From NCBI GenBank assembly GCA_963663675.1, contig OY760498.1:2914001-2978000 (forward strand): DNA of 64,000 nucleotides, given 5' to 3'. The first letter of the stretch is position 1. Every line of letters starts with the position of its first letter. This DNA is from CAINVV01 sp963663675 (GTDB taxonomy: Bacteria > Bacteroidota > Bacteroidia > Bacteroidales > Prolixibacteraceae). The notes under the pieces were generated by a model. It saw only the letters and a program-made list of their open reading frames with translations. It did not search any database and was not told the DNA's origin. Shown here piece after piece: positions 42,294-51,131 of this stretch. A program made the position numbers and the translations under genes.

Positions 42294-43643
42294 ATGGAAT
42301 TGCAGATGTTGACAGCCATCTCGCCTGTGGACGGCCGCTACCGCGACAAAGTAGATGAGCTTGGCGAATATTTTTCGGAGTTTGCCCTTATGAAATACCG
42401 GGTTTTTGTTGAAGTAGAATATTTTATCGCCCTTACTGAGATACCGTTGCCACAGTTATCTCCACTTTCCGGCCAAACCATAGATGACCTTCGAAATCTT
42501 TACAGAAATTTCACGTTGGTTGATGCCGCCAGAATCAAAGTCATAGAAAAGGTAACCAACCACGATGTCAAAGCCGTTGAATATTTTTTGAAAGAGAAAT
42601 TCGATCTGATCGGACTAGCCCCTTTTAAGGAATTTATTCATTTTGGCCTTACCTCCCAGGATATCAACAACACTGCGGTGCCATGTTCGATCCAGGATGC
42701 TGTTAAAGTGGTTTATCTCCCTGCAATGGAAAAGCTGGTAGCTAAATTAACAGACCTCGCAACTACCTGGAAAAATATTCCTATGCTTGCCAAGACCCAC
42801 GGTCAACCTGCTTCCCCCACCCTTTTGGGAAAAGAAATCAGGGTTTTTGTTGAAAGACTGGAAGTGCAGCTGTCACAGTTAAAAGAGATTCCCTGTTATT
42901 CAAAATTTGGTGGTGCCACAGGGAATTTCAATGCCCACTATGTGGCATACCCGTCCATCGACTGGGTAGATTTTGCCAACCGTTTTACAAAGTCCGCTTT
43001 GAAACTGGAAAGGTCTCAAACAACGACGCAAATTGCTCATTATGACAATTATGCAGCAATTTTTGATTGCATGAAAAGGATCAATACCATCATTATTGAC
43101 CTCGACCGCGACTTCTGGAGTTACATTTCCATGAACTATTTCAAGCAGCAGATCAAAAAAGGCGAAATTGGGTCGTCAGCCATGCCCCACAAGGTCAATC
43201 CAATAGATTTTGAGAATTCTGAAGGCAACCTCGGTGTTGCCAATGCCTTCTTTGAACATTTTTCGGCCAAACTGCCAATTTCAAGATTACAGCGCGACCT
43301 GACCGATTCTACAGTACTTCGCAACGTAGGTGTACCGATTGCCCACACCTTGCTTTCTGTTAAATCAACCATGAAGGGACTTGGAAAACTACTGCTCAAT
43401 ACTGAAATGATCAACAGCGACCTGGAAGACAACTGGATCGTGGTGGCCGAAGCTATTCAGACTATCCTGCGGCGCGAGGCCTATCCCAATCCTTACGAGG
43501 CGCTCAAGGAGCTGACACGTGTTAACCGTAAAATCGACCAGCAGGTCTTCCGCGAATTTATTGATCAACTATCTGTCTCTGAGGAAATAAAAGAAGAACT
43601 AAGAAAGATCACCCCGCAGAACTACACCGGTGTGGTTTCCTAA
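42294..43643 (+). CDS. purB: adenylosuccinate lyase
   Basis: A 449-residue lyase of the fumarase superfamily that acts twice in purine synthesis, releasing fumarate from SAICAR and from adenylosuccinate. It is the E. coli-like type, starting MELQMLTAISPVDGRYRDKV. Catalytic region AKTHGQPASPTLLGKE with the His and the signature SSAMPHKVNPIDFENSEGN with the Ser loop. Monocistronic, with its own promoter-like box. Confidence 0.96.
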   Translation: MELQMLTAISPVDGRYRDKVDELGEYFSEFALMKYRVFVEVEYFIALTEIPLPQLSPLSGQTIDDLRNLYRNFTLVDAARIKVIEKVTNHDVKAVEYFLKEKFDLIGLAPFKEFIHFGLTSQDINNTAVPCSIQDAVKVVYLPAMEKLVAKLTDLATTWKNIPMLAKTHGQPASPTLLGKEIRVFVERLEVQLSQLKEIPCYSKFGGATGNFNAHYVAYPSIDWVDFANRFTKSALKLERSQTTTQIAHYDNYAAIFDCMKRINTIIIDLDRDFWSYISMNYFKQQIKKGEIGSSAMPHKVNPIDFENSEGNLGVANAFFEHFSAKLPISRLQRDLTDSTVLRNVGVPIAHTLLSVKSTMKGLGKLLLNTEMINSDLEDNWIVVAEAIQTILRREAYPNPYEALKELTRVNRKIDQQVFREFIDQLSVSEEIKEELRKITPQNYTGVVS

Positions 43644-43738
43644 CCAGTAAAAATTCTATTGTGAAACGAACATGCCGTGTTGATACTAAGGTGATGGTAC
43701 AAAAGTCCAATCGGTCCTGATTAAACACACAATTCTAT

Positions 43739-43790
43739 TGGCATGGGAGTTCCATTCGGCCATTTAAGACAAATATAATTCGAATGAAAG
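43739..43790 (+). repeat. dispersed intergenic element, copy D
   Basis: TGGCATGGGAGTTCCATTCG runs into GGCCATTTAAGACAAATATAA and the ATG of the ABC transporter. The upstream flank also holds TGAAACGAACATG (43662-43674), a 13-mer found again at 52924. Confidence 0.5.
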
Positions 43791-45604
43791 GTCTTTACCA
43801 GTTATTAAAGCGGTTTCTTCCTCCTTACAAAGGCTATGTTTTCTTAAACATTCTTTTCAACCTTTTAGGAGCAATTTTCGGTGCATTCCAGTTCATCGCC
43901 CTGACCCCGGTACTGGGAGTTTTGTTCGGGACTCAACCGGTTGTGGATCAACCGGAAAGCTGGAGCATGTCGCTCAGTAGCCTGAAAGACAACACCTTGT
44001 ACTTAATCAGTGAAATGATAAAAACCAGCGGAAAAGAGCGGGCACTCATCTACCTGGGAGTTTTCATTATCATTATGGTGATATTAAAGGTTGGATTTAC
44101 TTACCTGGCCTCCTTTGTGATGGTGCCTTTGCGCAACGGGATTGTCTGTGATATCCGCAACCAGATCTACAACAAAATATTGTCACTGCCTATAGGTTTC
44201 TTTTCAGAGGAACGCAAAGGGGACATTATCGCACGCACTACGGGTGATGTTCAGGAAATTGACAACTCCATCTTCAATTCCATTGAGATGATGTTTAAAG
44301 ATCCGATGATCATACTGATATCACTTTTTGTGATGATCTATATGTCGTGGTCTCTGACCCTGTTCGTTTTTATCATGTTGCCAGTCGTTGGATATTTGAT
44401 TGGCAAAGTTGGCAAGAGCCTGAAAAAACCCTCGATGCGCGGGCAAAATAAGATGGGTGAACTTCTCTCCACGATTGAAGAATCCTTATCAGGATTGCGC
44501 ATTATCAAGGCTTTCAATGCAGAAAAGAAGATGAAAAAGGTCTTCGCCAGGCAGAATACCGAATATTACAACATCATGAACGGCCTTATGTGGCGGCGTT
44601 ACCTGGCCCACCCGATGAGCGAACTGCTTGGCACCATGGTTATCGTCGTTGTATTGTGGTATGGCGGACGATTGGTTCTCACCCATTCCGGCAACCTGTC
44701 GCCGCAATCATTCATTACATACCTGGTATTTTTCTACAGTATTATCAATCCGGCCAAATCCTTTTCCACCGCGCTATATTCAGTTCAGAAAGGGCTGGCA
44801 TCCATGCAAAGAATTGACATGATCCTGCTTGCAGAGAACAATATTGTCAACAAACCGGAGGCCATTGATGTAAAAGAGTTCAACAAAAACATAGAGTACC
44901 GGAATGTGACTTTCAGGTATATTGATGATGACGTTCTGAAAAATGTATCTCTTACTATTGACAAAGGCAAAACCATTGCACTGGTAGGTCAGTCAGGTTC
45001 CGGAAAGTCAACCTTTGTTGATCTTTTGCCCCGTTTTTGGGACATCCAGTCGGGCAACATACTTGTCGACGGAATCGATATCCGGGATTATAAAATCGCA
45101 GATTTGCGCGGTTTAATGGGCAATGTGAACCAGGATCCTATTCTTTTCAATGACACTTTCTACAACAACATATCTTTTGGAGTTGAAACAGCCTCTCCCG
45201 AAGAGGTAATCGCTGCAGCCAAAGTGGCCAATGCACACGAATTCATTATTTCATCGCCAGACGGGTACCAGACTAATATTGGCGACAGGGGAGGAAAATT
45301 ATCGGGTGGTCAGCGTCAGCGCATTTCAATAGCGCGGGCAGTATTGAAAAATCCACCGATCCTGATTTTGGACGAAGCAACATCAGCCCTGGATACGGAA
45401 TCAGAAAAACTGGTACAGGAGGCACTTGAAAACCTGATGATGAACCGTACTTCCATTGTTATCGCCCACCGGCTTTCAACAATCAAAAAGGCAGATCTGA
45501 TCTGTGTATTTCACGAAGGGGAGATCGTTGAGAGGGGTACTCATGAGGAACTGCTCGAATTGAATGGAATTTACAAAAAGCTCCATTCCATGCAGAATTT
45601 TTAA
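43784..45604 (+). CDS. MsbA-type ABC exporter (lipid/multidrug)
   Basis: A 606-residue half-transporter: six transmembrane helices (residues 1-340) fused to an ATPase. Coupling-helix region ARTTGDVQEIDNSIFN and ESLSGLRIIKAFNAE; Walker A GQSGSGKSTF; Q-loop NQDPILFN; signature LSGGQRQRISIARA; Walker B ILILDEATSALD; H-loop AHRLST. Homodimers of this class flip lipid A precursors or drugs; MsbA is likely in Bacteroidota but cannot be told from sequence alone. Confidence 0.9.
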   Translation: MKGLYQLLKRFLPPYKGYVFLNILFNLLGAIFGAFQFIALTPVLGVLFGTQPVVDQPESWSMSLSSLKDNTLYLISEMIKTSGKERALIYLGVFIIIMVILKVGFTYLASFVMVPLRNGIVCDIRNQIYNKILSLPIGFFSEERKGDIIARTTGDVQEIDNSIFNSIEMMFKDPMIILISLFVMIYMSWSLTLFVFIMLPVVGYLIGKVGKSLKKPSMRGQNKMGELLSTIEESLSGLRIIKAFNAEKKMKKVFARQNTEYYNIMNGLMWRRYLAHPMSELLGTMVIVVVLWYGGRLVLTHSGNLSPQSFITYLVFFYSIINPAKSFSTALYSVQKGLASMQRIDMILLAENNIVNKPEAIDVKEFNKNIEYRNVTFRYIDDDVLKNVSLTIDKGKTIALVGQSGSGKSTFVDLLPRFWDIQSGNILVDGIDIRDYKIADLRGLMGNVNQDPILFNDTFYNNISFGVETASPEEVIAAAKVANAHEFIISSPDGYQTNIGDRGGKLSGGQRQRISIARAVLKNPPILILDEATSALDTESEKLVQEALENLMMNRTSIVIAHRLSTIKKADLICVFHEGEIVERGTHEELLELNGIYKKLHSMQNF

Positions 45605-45638
45605 AAAAGAAGATTATCCGGGTAAACGATACCATATC

Positions 45639-45669
45639 AAAAAAAAAGGAGCGTGAGCTCCTTTTTTGA
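45639..45669. terminator. bidirectional terminator between ABC exporter and HU
   Basis: A-run and AGGAGC (to 45652), loop GTGA, GCTCCTTTTTT, so a stem with T-runs on both strands. It serves the plus-strand exporter and the minus-strand HU gene. Confidence 0.85.
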
Positions 45670-45684
45670 GGTTAGTGGTCATCG

Positions 45685-45957
45685 TTATTGAACTGCGTCG
45701 GTCAATTCATTGCCGGCCTTAAATTTAACGACTTTCTTCCCAGCGATCTTAATGGTCGCACCTGTCTGAGGGTTACGGCCTGTACGTGCTGGACGATCAG
45801 AAACAGAAAAAGATCCAAATCCGACAAGAGCCAGACGATCACCTTGTTTTAAGGCTTCAGTTGTTGTTTTAACGAAAGCTTCGATAGCCTTTTTAGCATC
45901 AGCTTTTGTCATTCCTGCTTCTGCAGCTACGGCGTCAATTAATTGCGCTTTGTTCAT
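45685..45957 (-). CDS. hup: HU-family DNA-binding protein
   Basis: A 90-residue histone-like protein: MNKAQLIDAVAAEAGMTKAD, then GDRLALVGFGSFSVSDRPAR and the DNA-arm signature GRNPQTGATIKI, ending VVKFKAGNELTDAV. Bends and compacts DNA as a dimer. The 295-bp upstream gap to tRNA-Ser is AT-rich and holds one dispersed element. Confidence 0.97.
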   Translation of the reverse strand: MNKAQLIDAVAAEAGMTKADAKKAIEAFVKTTTEALKQGDRLALVGFGSFSVSDRPARTGRNPQTGATIKIAGKKVVKFKAGNELTDAVQ

Positions 45958-46070
45958 AATTTTTAAGGATAATAAATGGTTAATAATTTAGTCATTCCCG
46001 GAAAAGTTGTGTATGTTAGATTTATACCATCAGCTTTTGTAAAAACTGTGCAGACACAATCCCTTTCGGA

Positions 46071-46116
46071 GGAATATTCATTTGGCCAGTCTTAAAAAAT
46101 AAAATTGAATCAAATG
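46071..46116 (+). repeat. dispersed intergenic element, copy E
   Basis: GGAATATTCATTTGGCCAGT is followed by CTTAAAAAATAAAATTGAAT and CAAATGA. Core matches copy A; here the ATG opens only a four-codon frame, so it is not tied to a gene start. Confidence 0.5.
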
Positions 46117-46211
46117 ATTTACTCCGACTAATTTCAACACAATTTTCTAAATATCAAAATTTTCATGCACTTTTTATCATGTGTCGGGACTTTATTTTTT
46201 TCTGAGATATT

Positions 46212-46241
46212 TTTGCCGATTGGAAAAAAGGTTTACTTTTG
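46212..46241 (+). promoter_or_regulatory. tRNA-Ser/tRNA-Trp promoter
   Basis: TTTG (46212-46215), 18-bp spacer, TACTTTTG (46234-46241): the best match in the window to the Bacteroidota TTTG-n19-TAnnTTTG promoter, ending 12 bp before tRNA-Ser. Confidence 0.7.
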
Positions 46242-46253
46242 CACTCGCATTAA

Positions 46254-46338
46254 GGAGAGATGGCAGAGTGGTCGATTGCGGCGGTCTTGAAAACCGTTGT
46301 ACTGTGAGGTACCGGGGGTTCGAATCCCTCTCTCTCCG
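46254..46338 (+). tRNA. tRNA-Ser (anticodon TGA)
   Basis: Acceptor GGAGAGA pairs with TCTCTCC (46331-46337); anticodon loop CTTGAAA gives TGA (UCA codons); a long variable arm and T-loop GGTTCGAATCC are present, as expected for serine. Discriminator G; CA follows but a full CCA is not encoded. Confidence 0.95.
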
Positions 46339-46344
46339 CAAGAT

Positions 46345-46417
46345 ACGGGTGTAGCTCAGTCGGTAGAGCACTGGTCTCCAAAACCAGGTGTCGGGCGTTC
46401 GAGTCGCTCCTCCCGTG
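46345..46417 (+). tRNA. tRNA-Trp (anticodon CCA)
   Basis: 73 nt: D-arm AGCTCAGTCGGTAGAGC, anticodon stem CTGGT/ACCAG around CTCCAAA, T-loop TTCGAGT, discriminator G, no encoded CCA. The acceptor stem ACGGGTG/CTCCCGT has one T-T mismatch at pair 6-67. Only 6 bp after tRNA-Ser, so co-transcribed. The 46418-46794 gap after it contains no ORF or clear terminator; a 10-bp palindrome TCAGCGCTGA sits at 46717-46726. Confidence 0.93.
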
Positions 46418-46794
46418 CTTTTTCCCCCTATGATTTTTTAGGATTTTTACCTCTGCCAGCCCTGGCGTTTTATCATTTCTTGTCCAATTTTTTAGCTCTT
46501 AAATTTGAGAATTCTGATGATATGGCGAGCAAATCACATACAACAAAGCATTGATATTATGATTAATAACAATTCATAAAAATGTTTTCCCCTATACTTG
46601 ACCTTTAATTTCACTTCTCAAAATATATCTCTGTTTCGTACAGGACCATCTTTTGCCATTTTTTCAGGAACCACAGTCAGCAGGGCTTTAGGCAAGTTTG
46701 GAAAACTGCCATATAGTCAGCGCTGATGCCTTGGCACAAGCTTTGAGCATTCGCCTTTGTCAAGTGAAAACATTAACTTAAAATAGGTTTGTAT

Positions 46795-48843
46795 ATGAAA
46801 GGAAAAATCGGGGTTACCAGTGAAAACCTCTTCCCAATTATCAAAAAATTTCTTTACTCAGATCACGATATTTTTCTTCGTGAGATTGTTTCCAATGCTG
46901 TCGATGCCACTCAAAAACTAAAAACTTTGGCTTCTGCCGGGAAATTTAGCGGTCAGGCGAGCGATTTGAGCGTCACAATTGCTCTTAACAAGGAACAAAA
47001 AACGCTTACTGTGTCGGATAATGGCATCGGGATGACCGCCGACGAGGTTGAAAAGTACATCAATCAGATTGCATTTTCGGGTGCAGACGAGTTTTTGAAG
47101 AAATACAAAAACGATGCTAATGCGATCATCGGACACTTTGGACTGGGTTTCTACTCTTCGTTTATGGTATCCGAAGAAGTTGAAATCATTTCAAAATCCT
47201 ACAAGAAAAATTCAAAAGCTGTGCGATGGGTTTGCGATGGCTCTCCTGAATTCTCCATGGAGGAAACAGAAAAAGAGACCGTGGGTACAGACATCGTTAT
47301 GCACCTCAATTCTGACTCACTGGAGTTCCTGGAGGAAAACAGGATCACAGAGCTATTGAACAAATATTGCAAATTTCTGCCTGTTCCTGTCCTGTTCGGT
47401 AAAAAGAAAGAATGGAAAGACGGTAAATACGAGGATACCCCGGAAGACAATCAAATCAATGACGTTGCCCCTGCTTGGACCAAGAAACCGGTCGATCTGA
47501 AAGATGAAGATTACACCAACTTCTACCATCAGCTATACCCCATGGCTGATGAGCCTCTTTTCAACATTCATTTGAATGTTGATTATCCTTTTAACCTGAC
47601 CGGTATTCTCTATTTTCCGAAATTGAAAAACAATTTCGAAGTTCAGAAAAACAAGATCCAGCTTTATAGCAACCAGGTATTTGTGACAGATTCGGTAGAG
47701 GGTATAGTGCCGGAATTTCTGACCCTGCTGCATGGAGTCCTGGATTCTCCGGATATTCCGCTCAATGTATCGCGTTCATACCTTCAGAACGATTCCAACG
47801 TAAGAAAGATCAGTAGCCATATTACCAAGAAAGTTGCTGACAGGCTTCAGGATATTTTCAAGGAGAAGCGCAGTGAGCTGGAAGAAAAATGGAATGATCT
47901 GAAGTTGTTTATCGAATATGGTATGCTTACAGATGAGAAATTCTATGAAAAAGCATTAAAATTCTTCTTCTTCACCAATACTGACAATAAACTGTTCACC
48001 TGGGACGAATACAAAGGATTGATCGAGCCTTCACAGACAGATAAGGACAAGAAACTGGTCTACCTGTATGCCACCAATGTTGAAGCTCAGTTCAGCTTTA
48101 TTGAGGCAGCAAAAAATAAAGGATATGATGTACTCCTGATGGACGATGTTCTTGCCACTCCGCTACTGAATCATTTCGAGCAAAAATATCCTGAATCTCA
48201 TTTTGTGCGCGTGGATGCCGATGTTGTGGACAAACTCATTATCAAGGAAGATCACCAATCTGCTGTTCTTTCCACAGAGGAGAAAAATGAGTTGAGTCCG
48301 GTATTCCAGTCGGTAATTCCAAAAGAAAGGGGTCAGTTTATCATCGATTTCCAGGATCTGGGAGAAAACAGCTCACCTATGATCATTACTCAGAACGAGT
48401 TTATGCGTCGAATGAAGGATATGTCGAAGATGCAGGCCGGGATGAGCTTTTATGGAGAGATGCCCGACTCGTATAATTTGGTTGTGAATCTCACACATCC
48501 GCTTGTAAAGAAGGTGCTTGATGAAAAAGAGACGCAGTTGGGCACCGAACTTGGCACATTCAAGGCTGAACTCATCAGGTTGAATGACGAGAAAAATTCC
48601 CTGGAAAAACTGAAAGAAGGGAAGAAGGAGGAAGAAGTTCCCCAGGAAGAAAAGGATTTGTTAAAGGAACTCCGTGACAAGACATCCAAGATTGAGTCCG
48701 AAAGGAGGGAGAAACTTGAGCAGTTCGGATCCGCAAACCCATTGGCCAACCAATTGGTCGATCTCGCTTTTCTGGCCAACAACATGCTTAAGGGTGAAGC
48801 TCTTGCCAACTTCGTAAAACGCAGCATAGAAATGATCAAATAA
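46795..48843 (+). CDS. htpG: molecular chaperone HtpG (Hsp90)
   Basis: ATG 46795 gives MKGKIGVTSENLFP, the usual start; an in-frame TTG lies two codons upstream. The 682-residue protein has the GHKL ATP-binding domain (REIVSNAVDATQKL, SDNGIGMT, HFGLGFYSSFMV, GTDIVMHL), the middle client domain with NVSRSYLQND, and the C-terminal dimer domain ending NFVKRSIEMIK. It aids late folding of clients under stress. Own terminator downstream. Confidence 0.97.
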   Translation: MKGKIGVTSENLFPIIKKFLYSDHDIFLREIVSNAVDATQKLKTLASAGKFSGQASDLSVTIALNKEQKTLTVSDNGIGMTADEVEKYINQIAFSGADEFLKKYKNDANAIIGHFGLGFYSSFMVSEEVEIISKSYKKNSKAVRWVCDGSPEFSMEETEKETVGTDIVMHLNSDSLEFLEENRITELLNKYCKFLPVPVLFGKKKEWKDGKYEDTPEDNQINDVAPAWTKKPVDLKDEDYTNFYHQLYPMADEPLFNIHLNVDYPFNLTGILYFPKLKNNFEVQKNKIQLYSNQVFVTDSVEGIVPEFLTLLHGVLDSPDIPLNVSRSYLQNDSNVRKISSHITKKVADRLQDIFKEKRSELEEKWNDLKLFIEYGMLTDEKFYEKALKFFFFTNTDNKLFTWDEYKGLIEPSQTDKDKKLVYLYATNVEAQFSFIEAAKNKGYDVLLMDDVLATPLLNHFEQKYPESHFVRVDADVVDKLIIKEDHQSAVLSTEEKNELSPVFQSVIPKERGQFIIDFQDLGENSSPMIITQNEFMRRMKDMSKMQAGMSFYGEMPDSYNLVVNLTHPLVKKVLDEKETQLGTELGTFKAELIRLNDEKNSLEKLKEGKKEEEVPQEEKDLLKELRDKTSKIESERREKLEQFGSANPLANQLVDLAFLANNMLKGEALANFVKRSIEMIK

Positions 48844-48860
48844 GAAGATTAACCGGTAAA

Positions 48861-48902
48861 AACAAGACCCCTTCATTTACTCTGACGGGGTCTTGTTTTT
48901 TT
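48861..48902. terminator. terminator between htpG and sdaA
   Basis: AACAAGACCCC (48861-48871) and GGGGTCTTGTT (48887-48897) form a perfect 11-bp stem followed by T6. Serves htpG, and overlaps the end of the convergent sdaA. Confidence 0.88.
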
Positions 48903-50100
48903 ATTTCAAACCATGAAAATGTGCCAGTCCTCCTTCAGATGTCTCCTTATAGATGGAAGGCAGATCATGACCCGTCTGTGCCATAGTTTGGACGATCTTA
49001 TCAAAACTGATCATGTGACGGCCATCTGACAGCATGGCATAATTGTTATGGTTAATGGCGCGGGCGGCGGCAAAGGCATTGCGTTCGATGCAGGGTACCT
49101 GGACAAGTCCGGCTACCGGGTCGCACGTCAATCCGAGATGGTGCTCCAATCCCATTTCCGCCGCGTATTCAACCTGGTAGATGCTGCCGCCGCTCAATTG
49201 TGTCGCTGCGGCTGAGGCCATCGCACAGGCTGTTCCAACTTCCCCCTGGCAACCAACATCTGCACCAGATATGGATGCGTTGGTTTTTACTATATTGCCA
49301 ATTATTCCGGCAGTAGCAAGGGCCCTTAGTATCTTCTTGTCTGACATCTTATAGAATTTCGCTGAATATTTCAGAACTGAGGGAATGACACCGCAGGCAC
49401 CACAAGTGGGAGCCGTTACGATCAGTCCGCCTGCCGCATTTTCCTCAGAGACAGCGAGCGCGTAAGCATAAATCATCCCTCTTTTTTTGATATCCGGCTC
49501 AAAATAGCGTGCCTTTTCATAATACGCAGATGCCTTTCGCGGATAATTGAGAACACCGGGCAGCGGACCTTCGGACTCGAGGCCTCTCTTAATAGCCTCC
49601 TGCATTACTTTCCATACCTCCTCAAGGTAATCCCAAATATCCGATTCCTCATGATCTTCCACATATTCCCATATATTCTTCCCATTTGCATAACACCAGC
49701 TCAATATTGCCTCCAGGTTTGTCTCCTGATAAATTAACTTTGTTTCTGAAACCGTTTGGTCATCCACAATGGACCCGCCTCCCACTGAATAGGCGATCCA
49801 ACTGTCTGTCACATTTTTTAATTCATCCAGGGCTTCAAACTTCATGGCGTTGGGATGCCGTGGCAGAAACAACGCCGGCAACCACTCAAATTCAACCGAC
49901 ACAGGATGGAATGTCCTGACAATTGCCAGGTCTGTGAGATGGCCTTTGCCAGTCGCTGCGAGGCTGCCATAAAGTGTCACCTTGAATGAAGCGGCTGCCG
50001 GGTTTCGCTTCAGGAAAGCTTCAGCAGCTTTTTTGGGTCCCATGGTGTGACTGGAAGAAGGCCCGTAACCAATCTTGTATATCTCTCTGATTGACTCCAT
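48901..50100 (-). CDS. sdaA: L-serine dehydratase, iron-sulfur type
   Basis: A 399-residue single-chain enzyme deaminating serine to pyruvate and ammonia. N-terminal beta domain: GYGPSSSHTMGPKKAAEAF. C-terminal alpha domain: TAPTCGACGVIPSVLKY, GEVGTACAMASAAA and LTCDPVAGLVQVPCIERN, whose cysteines hold the [4Fe-4S] cluster that binds substrate. The exposed cluster makes it oxygen-sensitive, in keeping with an anaerobic lifestyle. Confidence 0.95.
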   Translation of the reverse strand: MESIREIYKIGYGPSSSHTMGPKKAAEAFLKRNPAAASFKVTLYGSLAATGKGHLTDLAIVRTFHPVSVEFEWLPALFLPRHPNAMKFEALDELKNVTDSWIAYSVGGGSIVDDQTVSETKLIYQETNLEAILSWCYANGKNIWEYVEDHEESDIWDYLEEVWKVMQEAIKRGLESEGPLPGVLNYPRKASAYYEKARYFEPDIKKRGMIYAYALAVSEENAAGGLIVTAPTCGACGVIPSVLKYSAKFYKMSDKKILRALATAGIIGNIVKTNASISGADVGCQGEVGTACAMASAAATQLSGGSIYQVEYAAEMGLEHHLGLTCDPVAGLVQVPCIERNAFAAARAINHNNYAMLSDGRHMISFDKIVQTMAQTGHDLPSIYKETSEGGLAHFHGLK

Positions 50101-50314
50101 CCTTTTAGTTGGAAATTAGTTTAAATCGCCTTATCAAACAAAGATAATAAAATGCATAAACGGCATTTTGCACTTCAGAAAATTCCTGTCAAAATCGTTT
50201 AATTTGTAATTATTAAGGATATTTGTGAAAAGTATAAGAAGCTGTTTAAAAATCTAACACGGAGATTTTAAAACTCAATAATGAAAGTAAAAATTGCGTT
50301 GGAATTAAATCCTT

Positions 50315-50390
50315 GAGAGAAAAGAAAAGCTACACAGGGAGGAAAATCGTCTGCGATTTTCCAGTTCAGTGGAACTACGGGGTTTCTCTC
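50315..50390 (+). ncRNA. possible structured RNA upstream of the GroES-like gene
   Basis: In the 394-bp gene-free stretch 50101-50494, an outer stem GAGAGAAA (50315-50322) / TTTCTCTC (50383-50390) encloses two adjacent hairpins: GGAAAATCG-TCTG-CGATTTTCC (50341-50362) and AGTTC-AGTG-GAACT (50363-50376). All stems are perfect and would form a three-way junction. A leader RNA or small RNA is possible; no known family recognised. The rest of the gap is AT-rich without ORFs. Confidence 0.4.
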
Positions 50391-50494
50391 CTGAAAATAT
50401 GCATGGCAGAATTTTCTATACTCCCTATATTTTTGGTTAACAGAAAGTTAATCTCTGTGTTATAAATTTGAACAATCTTTAAAAGCGAGTAAAT

Positions 50495-50878
50495 ATGGCA
50501 TTAAATCTCAATGAAAAAGATCTGGAAAAGATTATTCTTGTGGGTGACAGGGTATTGGTCAAGCCCAAAAATCCCAACCAGAAAACCAGCTCCGGACTTT
50601 ACCTTCCACCCTCCGCTGTAGAAAAGGAAACTGTCCAGTCCGGTTATGTCATTAAAACCGGGCCCGGATTCCCTATTCCGGCCTTGACGGACGACGATGA
50701 ACCCTGGAAAGAGGTAAAGGAAGAGGTAAAATATGTTCCATTGCAGGCACATGAAGGCGACCTGGCTGTTTACCTGAGTAAAACCGGAATTGAAATAGAA
50801 TTTAAAAACGAAAAATACCTCATTCTTTCTCATTCTGCCATCCTTATGCTGGTCAGGGAGGAAGGATTATTTGAATAA
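50495..50878 (+). CDS. GroES-like co-chaperonin paralogue
   Basis: A 127-residue Cpn10-fold protein, longer than the ~95 of GroES. The first strand VGDRVLVKPKNPNQKTSSGLY matches the GroES roof/start, and the second half has DLAVYLSKTGIEIEFKNEKYL as in Cpn10. The mobile loop zone carries SAVEKETVQSG, unlike the canonical GroEL-binding loop, and an acidic insert TDDDEPWKEVKEE follows. No groEL is nearby. A specialised or regulatory paralogue is likely. Confidence 0.8.
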   Translation: MALNLNEKDLEKIILVGDRVLVKPKNPNQKTSSGLYLPPSAVEKETVQSGYVIKTGPGFPIPALTDDDEPWKEVKEEVKYVPLQAHEGDLAVYLSKTGIEIEFKNEKYLILSHSAILMLVREEGLFE

Positions 50879-50912
50879 AAGAAGGGTGTCTGACGACACC
50901 CTTCTTACTTAA
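50879..50912 (+). terminator. terminator after the GroES-like gene
   Basis: AAGAAGGGTGTC (50879-50890), loop TGAC, GACACCCTTCTT (50895-50906): a perfect 12-bp stem immediately after the stop codon, with only short T-content after. Confidence 0.8.
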
Positions 50913-51131
50913 CCTAAATAACCTTAATCCTATGAAAAACTGCTTTTCAGCAATAGACCAAACATACGATCATTAAGTACTAACTATTTCAAACAGATGT
51001 TAAAAAAACCAAAACTCAAGATCATTAACAATTGACATCAAAAGTCTGACAATCAACAAGTAGAAGAATGACAATTGCTCGTAATCCCAGGTTCCAAAAA
51101 GTCAATTAAGGCTAAATAATTCGATTTCAGA

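Noticed and set aside
46297..46554. 85-codon plus-strand ORF over the tRNA genes
   Set aside because: It runs through tRNA-Ser and all of tRNA-Trp and has no protein-like composition.
46717..46726. TCAGCGCTGA palindrome as a heat-shock operator for htpG
   Set aside because: It does not match CIRCE or other known heat-shock sites, and a 10-bp palindrome can occur by chance.
46784..46791. TAGGTTTG as htpG promoter
   Set aside because: It lies 3 bp before the htpG ATG, so transcription would begin inside the coding sequence.
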